NCBI GenBank assembly: GCA_041581135.1 | Contig: JBFGCM010000054.1 | Coordinates: 1 to 26,238, forward strand | Length of the DNA: 26,238 nt | Direction of reading: 5' to 3' | Source of the DNA: JBFGCM01 sp041581135 | GTDB taxonomy: Bacteria; Actinomycetota; Acidimicrobiia; Spongiisociales; UBA5794 | In this document: positions 7,044-14,677 of the stretch, in pieces | Layout of the letters: every line of letters starts with the position of its first letter | Numbering within the stretch: position 1 is the first letter of the stretch | Notes under the pieces: model-generated | Told to the model about the DNA's origin: nothing | Database searches by the model: none | What the model saw: only the letters and a program-made list of their open reading frames with translations | Made by a program: the position numbers and the translations under genes

Positions 7044-7053
7044 TGACTAGTCA
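7044..7053. promoter_or_regulatory. 10-bp palindrome upstream of the Cys/His-rich gene
   Basis: TGACTAGTCA is a perfect palindrome and contains CTAG, a rare tetramer in many GC-rich genomes. It lies 33 nt upstream of the GTG at 7011, near where a -35 region would be. It could be a small operator; nothing else supports this. Confidence 0.3.
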
Positions 7054-7086
7054 GCGCCGGATCAGGCCCGTTGCGGCGGCGCGCCC

Positions 7087-7440
7087 TCAGTCCCACCCCA
7101 ACTGGTGGAGCCGGTCGTCGTCGATACCGAGATGGTGTGCGATCTCGTGGAGCACAGTCACCCGGATCTCGTCGATGAGCTCGTCTCGGGTCAGGTCGAG
7201 TGCCAGGTGGGGCTTGCGGAATATGACGATCCGGTCGGGGCTGACCCCGTAGTAGTCGTTGCCCCGCTCCAGCAGCGACACCCCTTCGTAGATGCCGAGG
7301 ATGCCGTGACCGTCCGGATCCTGCTCGTGCGTCGGCTCCTCGGCGACGACCACGTGCAGGTTGTCGACGGCGTTGACCACCCACTCGGGGAGCCCCTCGA
7401 GCGCGATGTCGACGATCTCCTCGAACTCCGCGACGTCCAT
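7087..7440 (-). CDS. Metallopeptidase family protein (minimal zincin, DUF1025 type)
   Basis: A 117-aa protein with the zinc site HEIAHHLGIDDDRL at residues 98-111 (HExxH at 98-102). This is the hallmark of the minimal zincin family PF06262, short proteins of about 115-140 aa with no further domain. Its N-terminus (MDVAEFEEIVDIALEGLPEW) is also typical. Substrates are unknown for the family. The ATG at 7440 overlaps the TGA of the upstream VOC gene by one base (TGATG), so the two are probably translationally coupled and share the promoter at 7827-7832. A longer start at 7515 would run inside the VOC gene and is rejected. Confidence 0.88.
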   Translation of the reverse strand: MDVAEFEEIVDIALEGLPEWVVNAVDNLHVVVAEEPTHEQDPDGHGILGIYEGVSLLERGNDYYGVSPDRIVIFRKPHLALDLTRDELIDEIRVTVLHEIAHHLGIDDDRLHQLGWD

Positions 7441-7820
7441 CACGTCTCGTCGGCCGGTTCCGTCAGGGCGTAGATGCAGAACTCGTTGCCCTCCGGGTCG
7501 GCCATGATCGTCCACGGCGGGTAGTCGCCCTCCTGATGCTCGCCGAGGCGTTCACCGCCCAGGGCGATGACGCGCTCCACGAAGCGATCCGGGTCGTCGA
7601 CCCGAATGTCGAGGTGCAACCGGTTCTTGAAGATCTTGTCTTCCGGCACTTGCTGAAACGCCAGGTGCGGCCCCTCGGGGGAGAGCCGGGAGAGGTAGGC
7701 GTAGTTCTCGCTCTCGTACACCACCTCCAAACCCAAGATCTCGGTCCAGAACGCGACGGCGCGTTCCAGATCTGCGGTGTCGTGCATCACGGTGGTGACG
7801 GTGCCGGTGGATGAGGTCAT
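7440..7820 (-). CDS. VOC superfamily (glyoxalase-like) protein
   Basis: A 126-aa single-domain VOC protein made of two beta-alpha-beta-beta-beta halves. The first half has VMHDTADLERAVAFWTEILGLEVVYE and the second RLHLDIRVDDPDRFVERVIALGGERL, ending in the family signature DPEGNEFCIYAL. The H13, H69 and E117 region could supply metal ligands, but VOC proteins range from enzymes to drug-binding and structural proteins, so the substrate is open. It is first in a two-gene operon with the metallopeptidase. The ATG at 7820 has TAGCAT ending 6 nt upstream and no Shine-Dalgarno. Confidence 0.85.
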   Translation of the reverse strand: MTSSTGTVTTVMHDTADLERAVAFWTEILGLEVVYESENYAYLSRLSPEGPHLAFQQVPEDKIFKNRLHLDIRVDDPDRFVERVIALGGERLGEHQEGDYPPWTIMADPEGNEFCIYALTEPADET

Positions 7821-7826
7821 GGCACG

Positions 7827-7832
7827 ATGCTA
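7827..7832 (-). promoter_or_regulatory. -10 element, leaderless promoter of the VOC-metallopeptidase pair
   Basis: TAGCAT, then CGTGCC (6 nt), then the ATG at 7820. It is back-to-back with the promoter at 7888-7893. Confidence 0.65.
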
Positions 7833-7887
7833 TTGCACTTCGGCTGCGACGGCGGTCACGTTGACGATTCCTGTCACAGCTCGCCGA

Positions 7888-7893
7888 TACGTT
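7888..7893 (+). promoter_or_regulatory. -10 element, leaderless promoter of the membrane protein gene
   Basis: TACGTT, then GGCGGC (6 nt), then the ATG at 7900. A TTGACG at 7861-7866 is 21 nt away, too far for a standard -35. Confidence 0.6.
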
Positions 7894-7899
7894 GGCGGC

Positions 7900-8661
7900 A
7901 TGTGGTTCACGTCCACCGCGGTGCAGATCCCGTTCCAGCTCGGCATGTTGCTGGTAGGTGCCGGGCTGGCGGCGCAGTTCATGTCGGAGACCGGAGGGGA
8001 ACGGGTGGGTGACCTGTCGGCGTCGTCAGCCGATGGCGACGGCGCGCCCGACGTCGTCGACGACCCGGTGGTGCTGGGCACGCTGGTCGTCCTCGCCGTG
8101 GCGGTGGCCGGATGGGTGTTCGTCCAGCTTCGACCTTGGTTGCTGGTCGCCGTGGTCACGTTGTTGTCGGTGGTGGGCGGTGGCGTCATCGGGGTCGTGC
8201 ACCGTTCTGAGGAGTGCGCCCGGTGGCGACCAGGGTGGTCGGCGCTGGTCGGGATGACGGCCGCCTCGGGAGCACTGGCCGCCCAGCTGGTGTTCGCTCC
8301 CGCCGCCGATCCCTTGGGGCTCCGTGACCGATGGGAGGGGGTACGCAGGGCGGGTGACACCGGCATCACCGTGGCGTTCGGGCACGACCTCGACGTGGCG
8401 GCATTCGTCGGGGTGCAGTTCTTCGGCGTGGTGCTGGTCACGCTCGGCATGCTGCTCGTCGGCGGCGCCGCCGTGGGGCTCCTCGCTCATGAGTGGGCGA
8501 GAGCCCGCCCTCGAGGCGCGGCTGCGTGGTTGGCGGCGAGCACGCAGCGGGTCTGGTCGCATCCCGGTTCGATGGCGATTGCGGTTGGTGCCCTCTTCGT
8601 CGTGGCATTGCTGATGGTGTCCGGCGTCGCCCAATCTTGGTTCTTGGCATGGGGAAGCTGA
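7900..8661 (+). CDS. Multi-pass membrane protein of unknown function
   Basis: A 253-aa hydrophobic protein with about six membrane spans, near residues 7-28, 56-78, 80-100, 114-133, 167-196 and 225-250. An acidic loop of about 28 residues (SETGGERVGDLSASSADGDG) follows the first span. I see no family motif. Basic residues flank spans 5 and 6 (HEWARARPRG), suggesting that loop is cytoplasmic. I chose the ATG at 7900 because of the leaderless promoter; the longer frame from 7777 would run back over the divergent VOC gene. It converges on the methyltransferase gene, 10 nt away. Confidence 0.75.
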   Translation: MWFTSTAVQIPFQLGMLLVGAGLAAQFMSETGGERVGDLSASSADGDGAPDVVDDPVVLGTLVVLAVAVAGWVFVQLRPWLLVAVVTLLSVVGGGVIGVVHRSEECARWRPGWSALVGMTAASGALAAQLVFAPAADPLGLRDRWEGVRRAGDTGITVAFGHDLDVAAFVGVQFFGVVLVTLGMLLVGGAAVGLLAHEWARARPRGAAAWLAASTQRVWSHPGSMAIAVGALFVVALLMVSGVAQSWFLAWGS

Positions 8662-8671
8662 CGGGGCCTGC

Positions 8672-9328
8672 TCAGCCGCCCGGACCGCGCGACACGCCGG
8701 TGAAGAGGCCGGCGCGGAAGGCGACGCGCAGCTTCGCACTGCGGCGGCCCGCCTCGCCGAAGTAGAAACCGAGCAGCTTTCGTGCATCCTCGATGGTCCG
8801 GAAGTCGAAGTGCGTGGCGATGGGCGTACAGGAGAAGCCGTGCCTCGCCCAGAACTCGGGATCGGACGTGATGTCACGGCTGCTGAGTGCAGTGAGCTCG
8901 TCGCCGCCCAGGTTGTCGACGATGAGCAGCGCACCGCCCGGCTTCACTGTTCGATGCAGCTCGGCGATGCCGGGGCCGGGATCCCACGCCGGGTCCCACG
9001 CGTTGGTGAAGAAGTACGCCCATGTCGCATAGGCCGCCTCGAAGGCGCCGTCCATGAACGGCAGGCGCTCGGCATCGCCGCCCACCCACGTCAGCGGCCG
9101 GTCGCGGCGGATCATGCCTTCGGCCGGTTCGAGCGCCACGATCTGCCGGCTGCCGGTCTGGAGCGCGACCCCGGTGAACCCGTCGCCGGCGCCCACATCG
9201 AGCACCCGGCCCCGCGTTGGCAGCCGTGCCTCCAGCGCACCGATGACCAGGCCCTCGCGGTCCATCGCGGTGCGCTCGATGGCGAACATCTCCGGGTCGT
9301 CGGCGCCATAGAAGGGGATCACGGCCAC
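8672..9328 (-). CDS. Class I SAM-dependent methyltransferase
   Basis: A 218-aa methyltransferase of the Rossmann (class I, Methyltransf_11-like) type. Motif I is VLDVGAGDG at residues 42-50, followed by the acidic end of beta-2 (IVALEP), the WVGGDAERLPF segment, and the post-motif strand (GGALLIVDNLGGDE). The acceptor substrate is not predictable. The start is GTG at 9328, reading VAVIPFYGADD, because TACCCT ends exactly 6 nt upstream. A longer in-frame start at 9388 would erase the divergent promoter and overlap the dehydrogenase start. It is divergent from the dehydrogenase gene. Confidence 0.85.
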   Translation of the reverse strand: MAVIPFYGADDPEMFAIERTAMDREGLVIGALEARLPTRGRVLDVGAGDGFTGVALQTGSRQIVALEPAEGMIRRDRPLTWVGGDAERLPFMDGAFEAAYATWAYFFTNAWDPAWDPGPGIAELHRTVKPGGALLIVDNLGGDELTALSSRDITSDPEFWARHGFSCTPIATHFDFRTIEDARKLLGFYFGEAGRRSAKLRVAFRAGLFTGVSRGPGG

Positions 9329-9334
9329 CGGATG

Positions 9335-9340
9335 AGGGTA
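9335..9340 (-). promoter_or_regulatory. -10 element, leaderless promoter of the methyltransferase
   Basis: TACCCT, then CATCCG (6 nt), then the GTG at 9328. This decides the start of the gene. Confidence 0.6.
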
Positions 9341-9347
9341 CCGCCGG

Positions 9348-9353
9348 TATGCT
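9348..9353 (+). promoter_or_regulatory. -10 element of the dehydrogenase gene
   Basis: TATGCT, 34 nt before the ATG at 9388. Here a leader with a Shine-Dalgarno (GAGGAG, 8 nt before ATG) is present, unlike the neighbouring leaderless genes. Confidence 0.5.
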
Positions 9354-9387
9354 CCCGCGGCTGTCGGAGTGACGAGGAGACGAGCCA

Positions 9388-10407
9388 ATGAAAGTGGGAT
9401 TCATCGGTTTGGGGAACGTCGGGTCGAAGCTGGCGACGAGCCTGGTCCGCAACGGCTTCGACGTCACGGTGCTCGACCTGAGCACCGAGGCCATGCGGCC
9501 GTTGCTCGATGCCGGCGCCGCCGCTGGCACGACCGGCGTGGCGCTCGCCGAGTCCTCCGACGTGGTCATCACCTCCTTGCCCAACCCGGCGATCTCGGCC
9601 CAGGTGCTCGAAGCCGAGGACGGGGTCGTGGCCGGCTTGTCGGCGGGCAAGATCTGGGCCGAGATGAGCACCACCGACGAGGACGAGGTCCGCCGGTTGG
9701 GCGCCCTCGTAGCCGAGCGCGGCGCTACCGCCATCGACTGTCCTGTCTCGGGCGGGTGCCATCGCGCCGCCACCGGGAACATATCGATCCTCGCCGGGTC
9801 CGACCGTGCCACGTTCGAGCGCATGCTGCCGCTTCTCACCGTGATGGGACGGCACGTCTTGCACACCGGTCCGCTCGGCTCGGCATCGGTGCTCAAGGTG
9901 CTGACCAACTTCCTCGCCAGTGCCAACCTCGTCGCGTTGGCCGAAGCTCTGGTGACCGCGAAGCTCGCCGGGCTCGACCTCAACACCACGTACGAGGCGA
10001 TCCGGATCTCGTCGGGCAACTCGTTCGTCCACGAGACCGAGAGCCAGGTGATCCTCAACGGCAGTCGCAACATCAACTTCACGATGGATCTCGTCGTCAA
10101 GGACGTCTCGCTCTTCCAACAGATCGCGGACAGAGCCGGCGCCGAGCTGGAGCTCTCACCTCTGTTGGTGGACATCTTCGAAGACGGTCGCACGAGGTAC
10201 GGCGATCGGGAATGGTCATCCAACATCATCAGCCGGCTGGAGGACCGCATGGGCACCGAGGTTCTTGCCCCCGGTTTCCCTCCCGAGCTCGTCGATGACG
10301 AGGCCGAGATCCCCGGCCGGGAGGTCGTGGTGGTTCGGGCCCGCCGAGCACGAGGCGAGCACGTGGCCCCGACCGACGGGAGCGCGCCCGGAGCTAGCCT
10401 CGGCTGA
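9388..10407 (+). CDS. NAD(P)-dependent beta-hydroxyacid dehydrogenase (3-hydroxyisobutyrate dehydrogenase family)
   Basis: A 339-aa oxidoreductase. The N-terminal Rossmann domain opens with GFIGLGNVG (residues 4-12). The substrate loop DCPVSGG lies at 117-123, and the catalytic lysine is K170, with N174 one turn on (VLKVLTNFLASAN). This matches 3-hydroxyisobutyrate, tartronate semialdehyde and 6-phosphogluconate-like dehydrogenases, which share the chemistry. The usual length is about 290-300 aa; the extra C-terminal tail of about 45 residues (after LEDRMGTEVLAPGFP) is hydrophilic and arginine-rich, and I do not recognise it. It has a GAGGAG Shine-Dalgarno. The next gene starts 2 nt after its stop. 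Confidence 0.88.
   Translation: MKVGFIGLGNVGSKLATSLVRNGFDVTVLDLSTEAMRPLLDAGAAAGTTGVALAESSDVVITSLPNPAISAQVLEAEDGVVAGLSAGKIWAEMSTTDEDEVRRLGALVAERGATAIDCPVSGGCHRAATGNISILAGSDRATFERMLPLLTVMGRHVLHTGPLGSASVLKVLTNFLASANLVALAEALVTAKLAGLDLNTTYEAIRISSGNSFVHETESQVILNGSRNINFTMDLVVKDVSLFQQIADRAGAELELSPLLVDIFEDGRTRYGDREWSSNIISRLEDRMGTEVLAPGFPPELVDDEAEIPGREVVVVRARRARGEHVAPTDGSAPGASLG
10395..10400 (+). promoter_or_regulatory. Possible -10 element of the DMT transporter gene
   Basis: TAGCCT, 9 nt before the GTG at 10410 and inside the end of the dehydrogenase gene. It could give a near-leaderless transcript in addition to read-through. Confidence 0.4.
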
Positions 10408-10409
10408 CC

Positions 10410-11309
10410 GTGAGTCGCACCGTTCTCACCACCGCCGAGGGCACCAACACCGACGAGTTCACGGCGTTCGACTGGACGATGTTCCTGTCCATCAGCGCCA
10501 TCTGGGGCAGCTCCTTCCTGTTCATGGCGATCGGGCTCGATGCCTTCAATCCGGGTCTGGTCACCTGGATGCGCGTCGGTTCCGGCGCCGCTCTGCTCAT
10601 GCTGCTGCCTCAGGCCCGCACGCCGGTGGCGGCGGAGGATCGGTTACGGGTGGTGTTGTTGTCGTTCACATGGGTGGCGATACCGTTCACGCTGTTCCCC
10701 ATCGCCCAGCAGTGGATCGAGTCGGCGGTGGCCGGAATGCTCAACGGCGGTATGCCCATCTTCGCCGCCGTGATCGCCTCGGTGATGCTGGCTCGTTTAC
10801 CCCGCCGGGCCCAAGTCGTCGGTCTCATCGTCGGATTCGCCGGGGTGCTCGCCATCAGTTGGCCGTCGCTCGGGCAGGGCCAGACCCAAGCCGTCGGGGT
10901 GGCGCTGGTCCTGCTCGCCACGGTGTTCTACGGCCTCTCGGTGAACATCGCGGTGCCAGTGCAGCAGCGATACGGCTCGCTGCCCGTGATAGGTCAGATG
11001 CTCGTGCTGGCGAGTGTGTGGACCGCGCCCTATGGCATCTACGGGCTCGCCGACTCGACGTTTGCGTGGGACTCGCTGGTGGCGGTCCTCGCCGCCGGCC
11101 TCCTCGGCACGGGCCTCGCCTTCGTGATCATGGGTCGATTGGTAGGCAGCGTCGGTTCCACCCGCGCCTCGTTCATCACCTACGTCATCCCGGTGGTGGC
11201 GCTGGTGCTGGGTGTGATCTTCCGGGATGAGGCCGTTGCTCCCATCGCCATCCTCGGGGTGGTGCTGGTCATCGTCGGGGCGATGATGGCGTCCCGCCGC
11301 GAGGTCTAG
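10410..11309 (+). CDS. DMT superfamily (EamA) transporter
   Basis: A 299-aa membrane protein with ten predicted spans arranged as two EamA repeats. The first begins at FLSISAIWGSSFLFMAIGL and the second at VALVLLATVFYGLSVNIAV. It carries the usual features of drug/metabolite exporters: the early WGSSF motif, and the late GLAFVIMGRLVGSVGSTRASFITYVIPVVALVLG region that ends the second repeat. These proteins mostly export amino acids or small metabolites; the substrate is unknown. The start is GTG at 10410, 2 nt after the dehydrogenase stop, so the pair may be co-transcribed. No Shine-Dalgarno is seen. Confidence 0.85.
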   Translation: MSRTVLTTAEGTNTDEFTAFDWTMFLSISAIWGSSFLFMAIGLDAFNPGLVTWMRVGSGAALLMLLPQARTPVAAEDRLRVVLLSFTWVAIPFTLFPIAQQWIESAVAGMLNGGMPIFAAVIASVMLARLPRRAQVVGLIVGFAGVLAISWPSLGQGQTQAVGVALVLLATVFYGLSVNIAVPVQQRYGSLPVIGQMLVLASVWTAPYGIYGLADSTFAWDSLVAVLAAGLLGTGLAFVIMGRLVGSVGSTRASFITYVIPVVALVLGVIFRDEAVAPIAILGVVLVIVGAMMASRREV

Positions 11310-11337
11310 GAACCGCCTCGGTCGCGATCCGCAGAAC

Positions 11338-11343
11338 TAGCTT
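11338..11343 (+). promoter_or_regulatory. -10 element, leaderless promoter of the ClC gene
   Basis: TAGCTT, then TGCCGT (6 nt), then the GTG at 11350. Confidence 0.6.
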
Positions 11344-11349
11344 TGCCGT

Positions 11350-13365
11350 GTGAACGCGCTCTCCCGTCTCTCTCAGCGCGCCGGGCCGTCGATTCGGGCG
11401 GCCCTGCGTTCACGTGGCGCCGCGGCCTTCGTCATCGCCGCCCTTGCCGTGGGCTTGCTGGTCGGCCTTGCCGCCGCCCTGCTCGTGTGGGTGATCGGCC
11501 TGGTCGACGCCGGTACGCAGGTGCTGCGGGACGACGTCGGCTGGGAAAGGCTCGCCTTCGTGGTGACGGTACCTCTGGGCACGTTGGTGGCATGGCTGAT
11601 TGCGCAGCGCTGGCTGGCCGACGTCTCCACCGGTGGCGTCACCACGACCATGGTCGGGCTGTCGCTCCACGCCGGCTACCTGCCGACCCGCAGCATCGGT
11701 GCCAAGATCGCGGCGACGGCGGTCACCCTCGGGTCGGGCGGCTCGGGTGGTCGGGAGGGTCCGGTAGTCCAGATCGGCGGCACCATCGGTTCGTCGTTCG
11801 CTCGCTACACGCGCTTCGGTGAGGACCAGATCCGGAGTCTCGTTGCCGCCGGCGCCGGCGCCGGGATCGGCGCCTCCTTCAATGCCCCGATAGCGGGGAT
11901 GCTGTTCGCCATGGAGGTGATCCTGGGCAATTTCGCAATTCGTCATCTCAATGCGGTCGTCATCGCCTCGGTCACCGCGGCCGTCACCACCCGCACGCTG
12001 GTGGGGGAGGAGCGCATCCTCTCGGCCCCGGTCCATGGCCTTCTCGACGCTCGCGAGCTGCTGCTCTACGCCGCCATCGGCATCATCGCCGTCGCCCTCG
12101 GCATCCTCTTCCTGCGCCTGTTGGACGCCACTGCCGGCGAGACCATCACGGCACGCTTCCCGCCGTGGGTGCGTCCGGTGGCTTTCGGTTTGATCGTGGC
12201 CGTGATCGGACTCGTGGAGCCCCGAGTCCTGGGCACGGGCCAGGAGTTCGTCGGCGAGGTGCTCCGCATCGACGACGTCAGTGGCCAGACCTGGTACGTG
12301 CTGCTCGCCCTCGGCCTCGCCAAGATGGTCACCAACTCGCTGACGCGCGCCGGTGGCGGTTCCGGCGGCACCTTCATGCCCAGCTTGTTCATCGGTTCCA
12401 GCGCCGGCGCCGGCTTCGCCATCCTGATGCAACCGATCTGGGGCTTCTCCGAGCTCAATCCTGGGGCCTTTGCCGTGGTGGGCATGGCGGCGACGTTCGC
12501 GGCGGTGGCGCGGGCGCCGTTGACGGCCATCATCATCGTGTTCGAGATCACGGGGGATTACGGCCTGGTGCTCCCGCTGATGCTGGCGGCGTCGCTGGCG
12601 ACCTTCCTGGCCGACCGGTATCACCCTGAGAGCGCCTACACGTTGCCGCTGAGCCGTCTGGGCATCAATCTGCCCGCCAACGAGGACATCGACCTGCTCG
12701 ACACCGTCACCGTGGGCGAGGTGATGTCCAAGACGCTGGAGGTGCTGTCGCCGTCGCTGAGCCTGAGCGAAGCCCACCGGGTCTTCGAAGAGAGCGGCCA
12801 CCACGGCATGGCGGTGAGCGACGACGGCCGGCTGGCCGGGCTGGTGACCCGGGCCGATCTGGCACGGGCCGGCCCACCGCGCGACGACGTCACCGTGGCG
12901 TCGATCATGACGGCGAAGCCGATCACGGTCACCGAGTCGATGCCGGTCTCCGCGGCACTGGCCCGGATGGCGGCCCTCGACATCGGTCGGATGCCGGTGG
13001 TCTCGGATCAGGATCCCACCCGGTTGATCGGGATGTTCCGTCGGGAAAGCGTGGTGCACGCCTACCACCAGGCGCTCGGCAGCCAGACCGAGCGACACTT
13101 GTATCGCCAGCGCCTCCGGCAACGGGCCGAGGTGGGCACCCAGTTCTTCGAGGTGCCGGTGCCGGCAGCCTCACCGGTGCACGGCACGACGGTGCGGGAG
13201 CTCGAGTGGCCAGAAGGAGCGGTCCTCGTGTCGATCCGGCGCGGGCCGGCCGTGGTGATACCCCATGGTGACACCACGCTCTTGACGGGGGATGTGATCA
13301 CCGCCTTCGGCACGAGTGAGTCGCGGGTGGAGCTGGCGTACATGGTGGAGCCACAGGGCGGCTGA
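11350..13365 (+). CDS. ClC chloride channel/transporter with CBS pair and TrkA-C-like domain
   Basis: A 671-aa protein. Residues about 25-430 are the ClC membrane domain, with the pore motif GSGGSGGREGP at 128-138, where E136 is the gating glutamate of ClC proteins. AMEVILGNF (E189) sits near the position of the second, proton-side glutamate of exchangers, and GGGSGGTFMPSLFIG lies near 334. Two CBS domains follow (VGEVMSK from about 455, VASIMTAKP from about 516); in other ClC proteins they bind adenine nucleotides. The last 70 residues (FFEVPVPAASPVHGTTVREL...) look like a TrkA-C/RCK-C domain, a common bacterial arrangement. I cannot tell channel from H+/Cl- exchanger. The GTG start is supported by a leaderless promoter. 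Confidence 0.92.
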   Translation: MNALSRLSQRAGPSIRAALRSRGAAAFVIAALAVGLLVGLAAALLVWVIGLVDAGTQVLRDDVGWERLAFVVTVPLGTLVAWLIAQRWLADVSTGGVTTTMVGLSLHAGYLPTRSIGAKIAATAVTLGSGGSGGREGPVVQIGGTIGSSFARYTRFGEDQIRSLVAAGAGAGIGASFNAPIAGMLFAMEVILGNFAIRHLNAVVIASVTAAVTTRTLVGEERILSAPVHGLLDARELLLYAAIGIIAVALGILFLRLLDATAGETITARFPPWVRPVAFGLIVAVIGLVEPRVLGTGQEFVGEVLRIDDVSGQTWYVLLALGLAKMVTNSLTRAGGGSGGTFMPSLFIGSSAGAGFAILMQPIWGFSELNPGAFAVVGMAATFAAVARAPLTAIIIVFEITGDYGLVLPLMLAASLATFLADRYHPESAYTLPLSRLGINLPANEDIDLLDTVTVGEVMSKTLEVLSPSLSLSEAHRVFEESGHHGMAVSDDGRLAGLVTRADLARAGPPRDDVTVASIMTAKPITVTESMPVSAALARMAALDIGRMPVVSDQDPTRLIGMFRRESVVHAYHQALGSQTERHLYRQRLRQRAEVGTQFFEVPVPAASPVHGTTVRELEWPEGAVLVSIRRGPAVVIPHGDTTLLTGDVITAFGTSESRVELAYMVEPQGG

Positions 13366-13395
13366 GCCCGGGACGGCCGCAGGCTCCGTGGACGG

Positions 13396-13401
13396 TAGGG
13401 T
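13396..13401 (+). promoter_or_regulatory. -10 element, leaderless promoter of the MFS gene
   Basis: TAGGGT, then CGAGCG (6 nt), then the ATG at 13408. Confidence 0.6.
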
Positions 13402-13407
13402 CGAGCG

Positions 13408-14658
13408 ATGGGAACTGGAGCCGCACGGGTCACCCGCATCTACTTGACGCTGACGCTGCTCTCCACTCTGGCCGCCTCGTTCATCTGGGGCATCAACACG
13501 CTGTTCCTCCTCGACGCCGGGCTCAGCGCCGCCGCGGCGTTCACGGTGAACGCATTCTTCACCGCCGGGCAGATGGTCTTCGAGATTCCCACCGGTGTGG
13601 TCGCCGACACCCGGGGCCGGCGGACCTCCTACCTGTTGGGCTCGGCCACATTGTTCGCGTCGACGCTCCTCTATCTGTGGATGTGGGTGATCGAAGGTCC
13701 GTTCTGGGGCTGGGCGGCGGCGTCGGTGCTGATCGGTCTGGGCTTCACGTTCTTCAGCGGCGCCGTCGAGGCGTGGCTCGTCGATGCCCTCACCGCCAAC
13801 GACTACGAAGGCGACCTCGAGCTGGTGTTCGGCCGGGGCCAGATCGTGGCCGGCGTAGCCATGCTGGTGGGTTCGGTCACCGGCGGTGCCGTCGCCCAGG
13901 TCACCAACCTGGGCGTGCCGTATGCCCTGCGAGCCTTGCTCCTCGCCGCCGTGTTCGTCGTGGCGTTCGCGGCGATGCGCGACGAGGGTTTCACTCCGCA
14001 GCGAGGCGCCGGGCCACGTGATCAGCTGGTGACGGTGCTGACGGCCTCGCTCGACCACGGCTGGCGCAACGCTCCGGTGCGATGGCTGATGCTGGCGGCG
14101 CCGTTCACCATGGGAGCCGGCATCTTCGCGTTCTACGCCATGCAGCCCTACCTGCTTGAGTTGTTCGGTGATGACACCGCTTTCGGTATCGCCGGGCTGG
14201 CGGCGGCGATCGTCGCCGGTTCGCAGATCGTCGGCGGCATCATCGTGCCGTTGATTCGCAAGGTGTTTCGACGCCGAACCGATGTGCTCTTGCTCGCCGC
14301 CGTGATGAGCGCCGCAGTGCTGGTGGGGCTCGGGCTCACTTCGAGCTTCTGGGTGGCGCTGGTCCTCATCTCGGTGTGGGCGCTCATGTTCTCGGCCACC
14401 ACACCGTTGCGCCAGGCCTACGTCAATGGAGTCATACCGTCGGAGCAGCGGGCCACCGTGCTCTCGTTCGATGCGCTGATGGGCTCGGTCGGCGGCGTGG
14501 TTGCTCAGCCGGCGTTGGGGCGTGCCGCCGACGTGTGGGGCTTCGGCGCTTCCTACCTGATCAGCGGGGCCGTGGTGGCGGCGGCCGTGCCGTTCTTCGC
14601 GCTCGCCCGCGGGGAGCATGCCGTGTCTGATCCCATCGTGCGGGAGCAGCCGGCGTGA
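13408..14658 (+). CDS. MFS transporter
   Basis: A 416-aa major facilitator with about 12 spans. The loop between spans 2 and 3 carries the MFS motif A variant GVVADTRGRRTS, and a shorter, degenerate copy appears mid-protein (PLIRKVFRRRTD), as expected from the two-fold repeat. FEIPTGVVAD resembles the MFS_1 group of actinobacterial exporters; the substrate is unknown. The ATG at 13408 lacks a Shine-Dalgarno but has a -10 hexamer 6 nt upstream, so it is transcribed separately from the ClC gene despite the 42-nt gap. It converges with the NTF2-like gene, 19 nt away. Confidence 0.88.
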   Translation: MGTGAARVTRIYLTLTLLSTLAASFIWGINTLFLLDAGLSAAAAFTVNAFFTAGQMVFEIPTGVVADTRGRRTSYLLGSATLFASTLLYLWMWVIEGPFWGWAAASVLIGLGFTFFSGAVEAWLVDALTANDYEGDLELVFGRGQIVAGVAMLVGSVTGGAVAQVTNLGVPYALRALLLAAVFVVAFAAMRDEGFTPQRGAGPRDQLVTVLTASLDHGWRNAPVRWLMLAAPFTMGAGIFAFYAMQPYLLELFGDDTAFGIAGLAAAIVAGSQIVGGIIVPLIRKVFRRRTDVLLLAAVMSAAVLVGLGLTSSFWVALVLISVWALMFSATTPLRQAYVNGVIPSEQRATVLSFDALMGSVGGVVAQPALGRAADVWGFGASYLISGAVVAAAVPFFALARGEHAVSDPIVREQPA

Positions 14659-14677
14659 GCCCCGGCCTGACGGCGGC

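Noticed and set aside
6746..7384. N-terminal extension of the 77-aa gene to 7384
   Set aside because: It runs across the 66-aa gene and part of the metallopeptidase gene, and its translation is arginine-rich and lacks motifs. The GTG at 6745 has a Shine-Dalgarno.
11410..13122. A 570-codon minus-strand frame opposite the ClC gene
   Set aside because: Low-complexity histidine/arginine/glycine-rich translation with no domain; it is antisense to a clear ClC channel.
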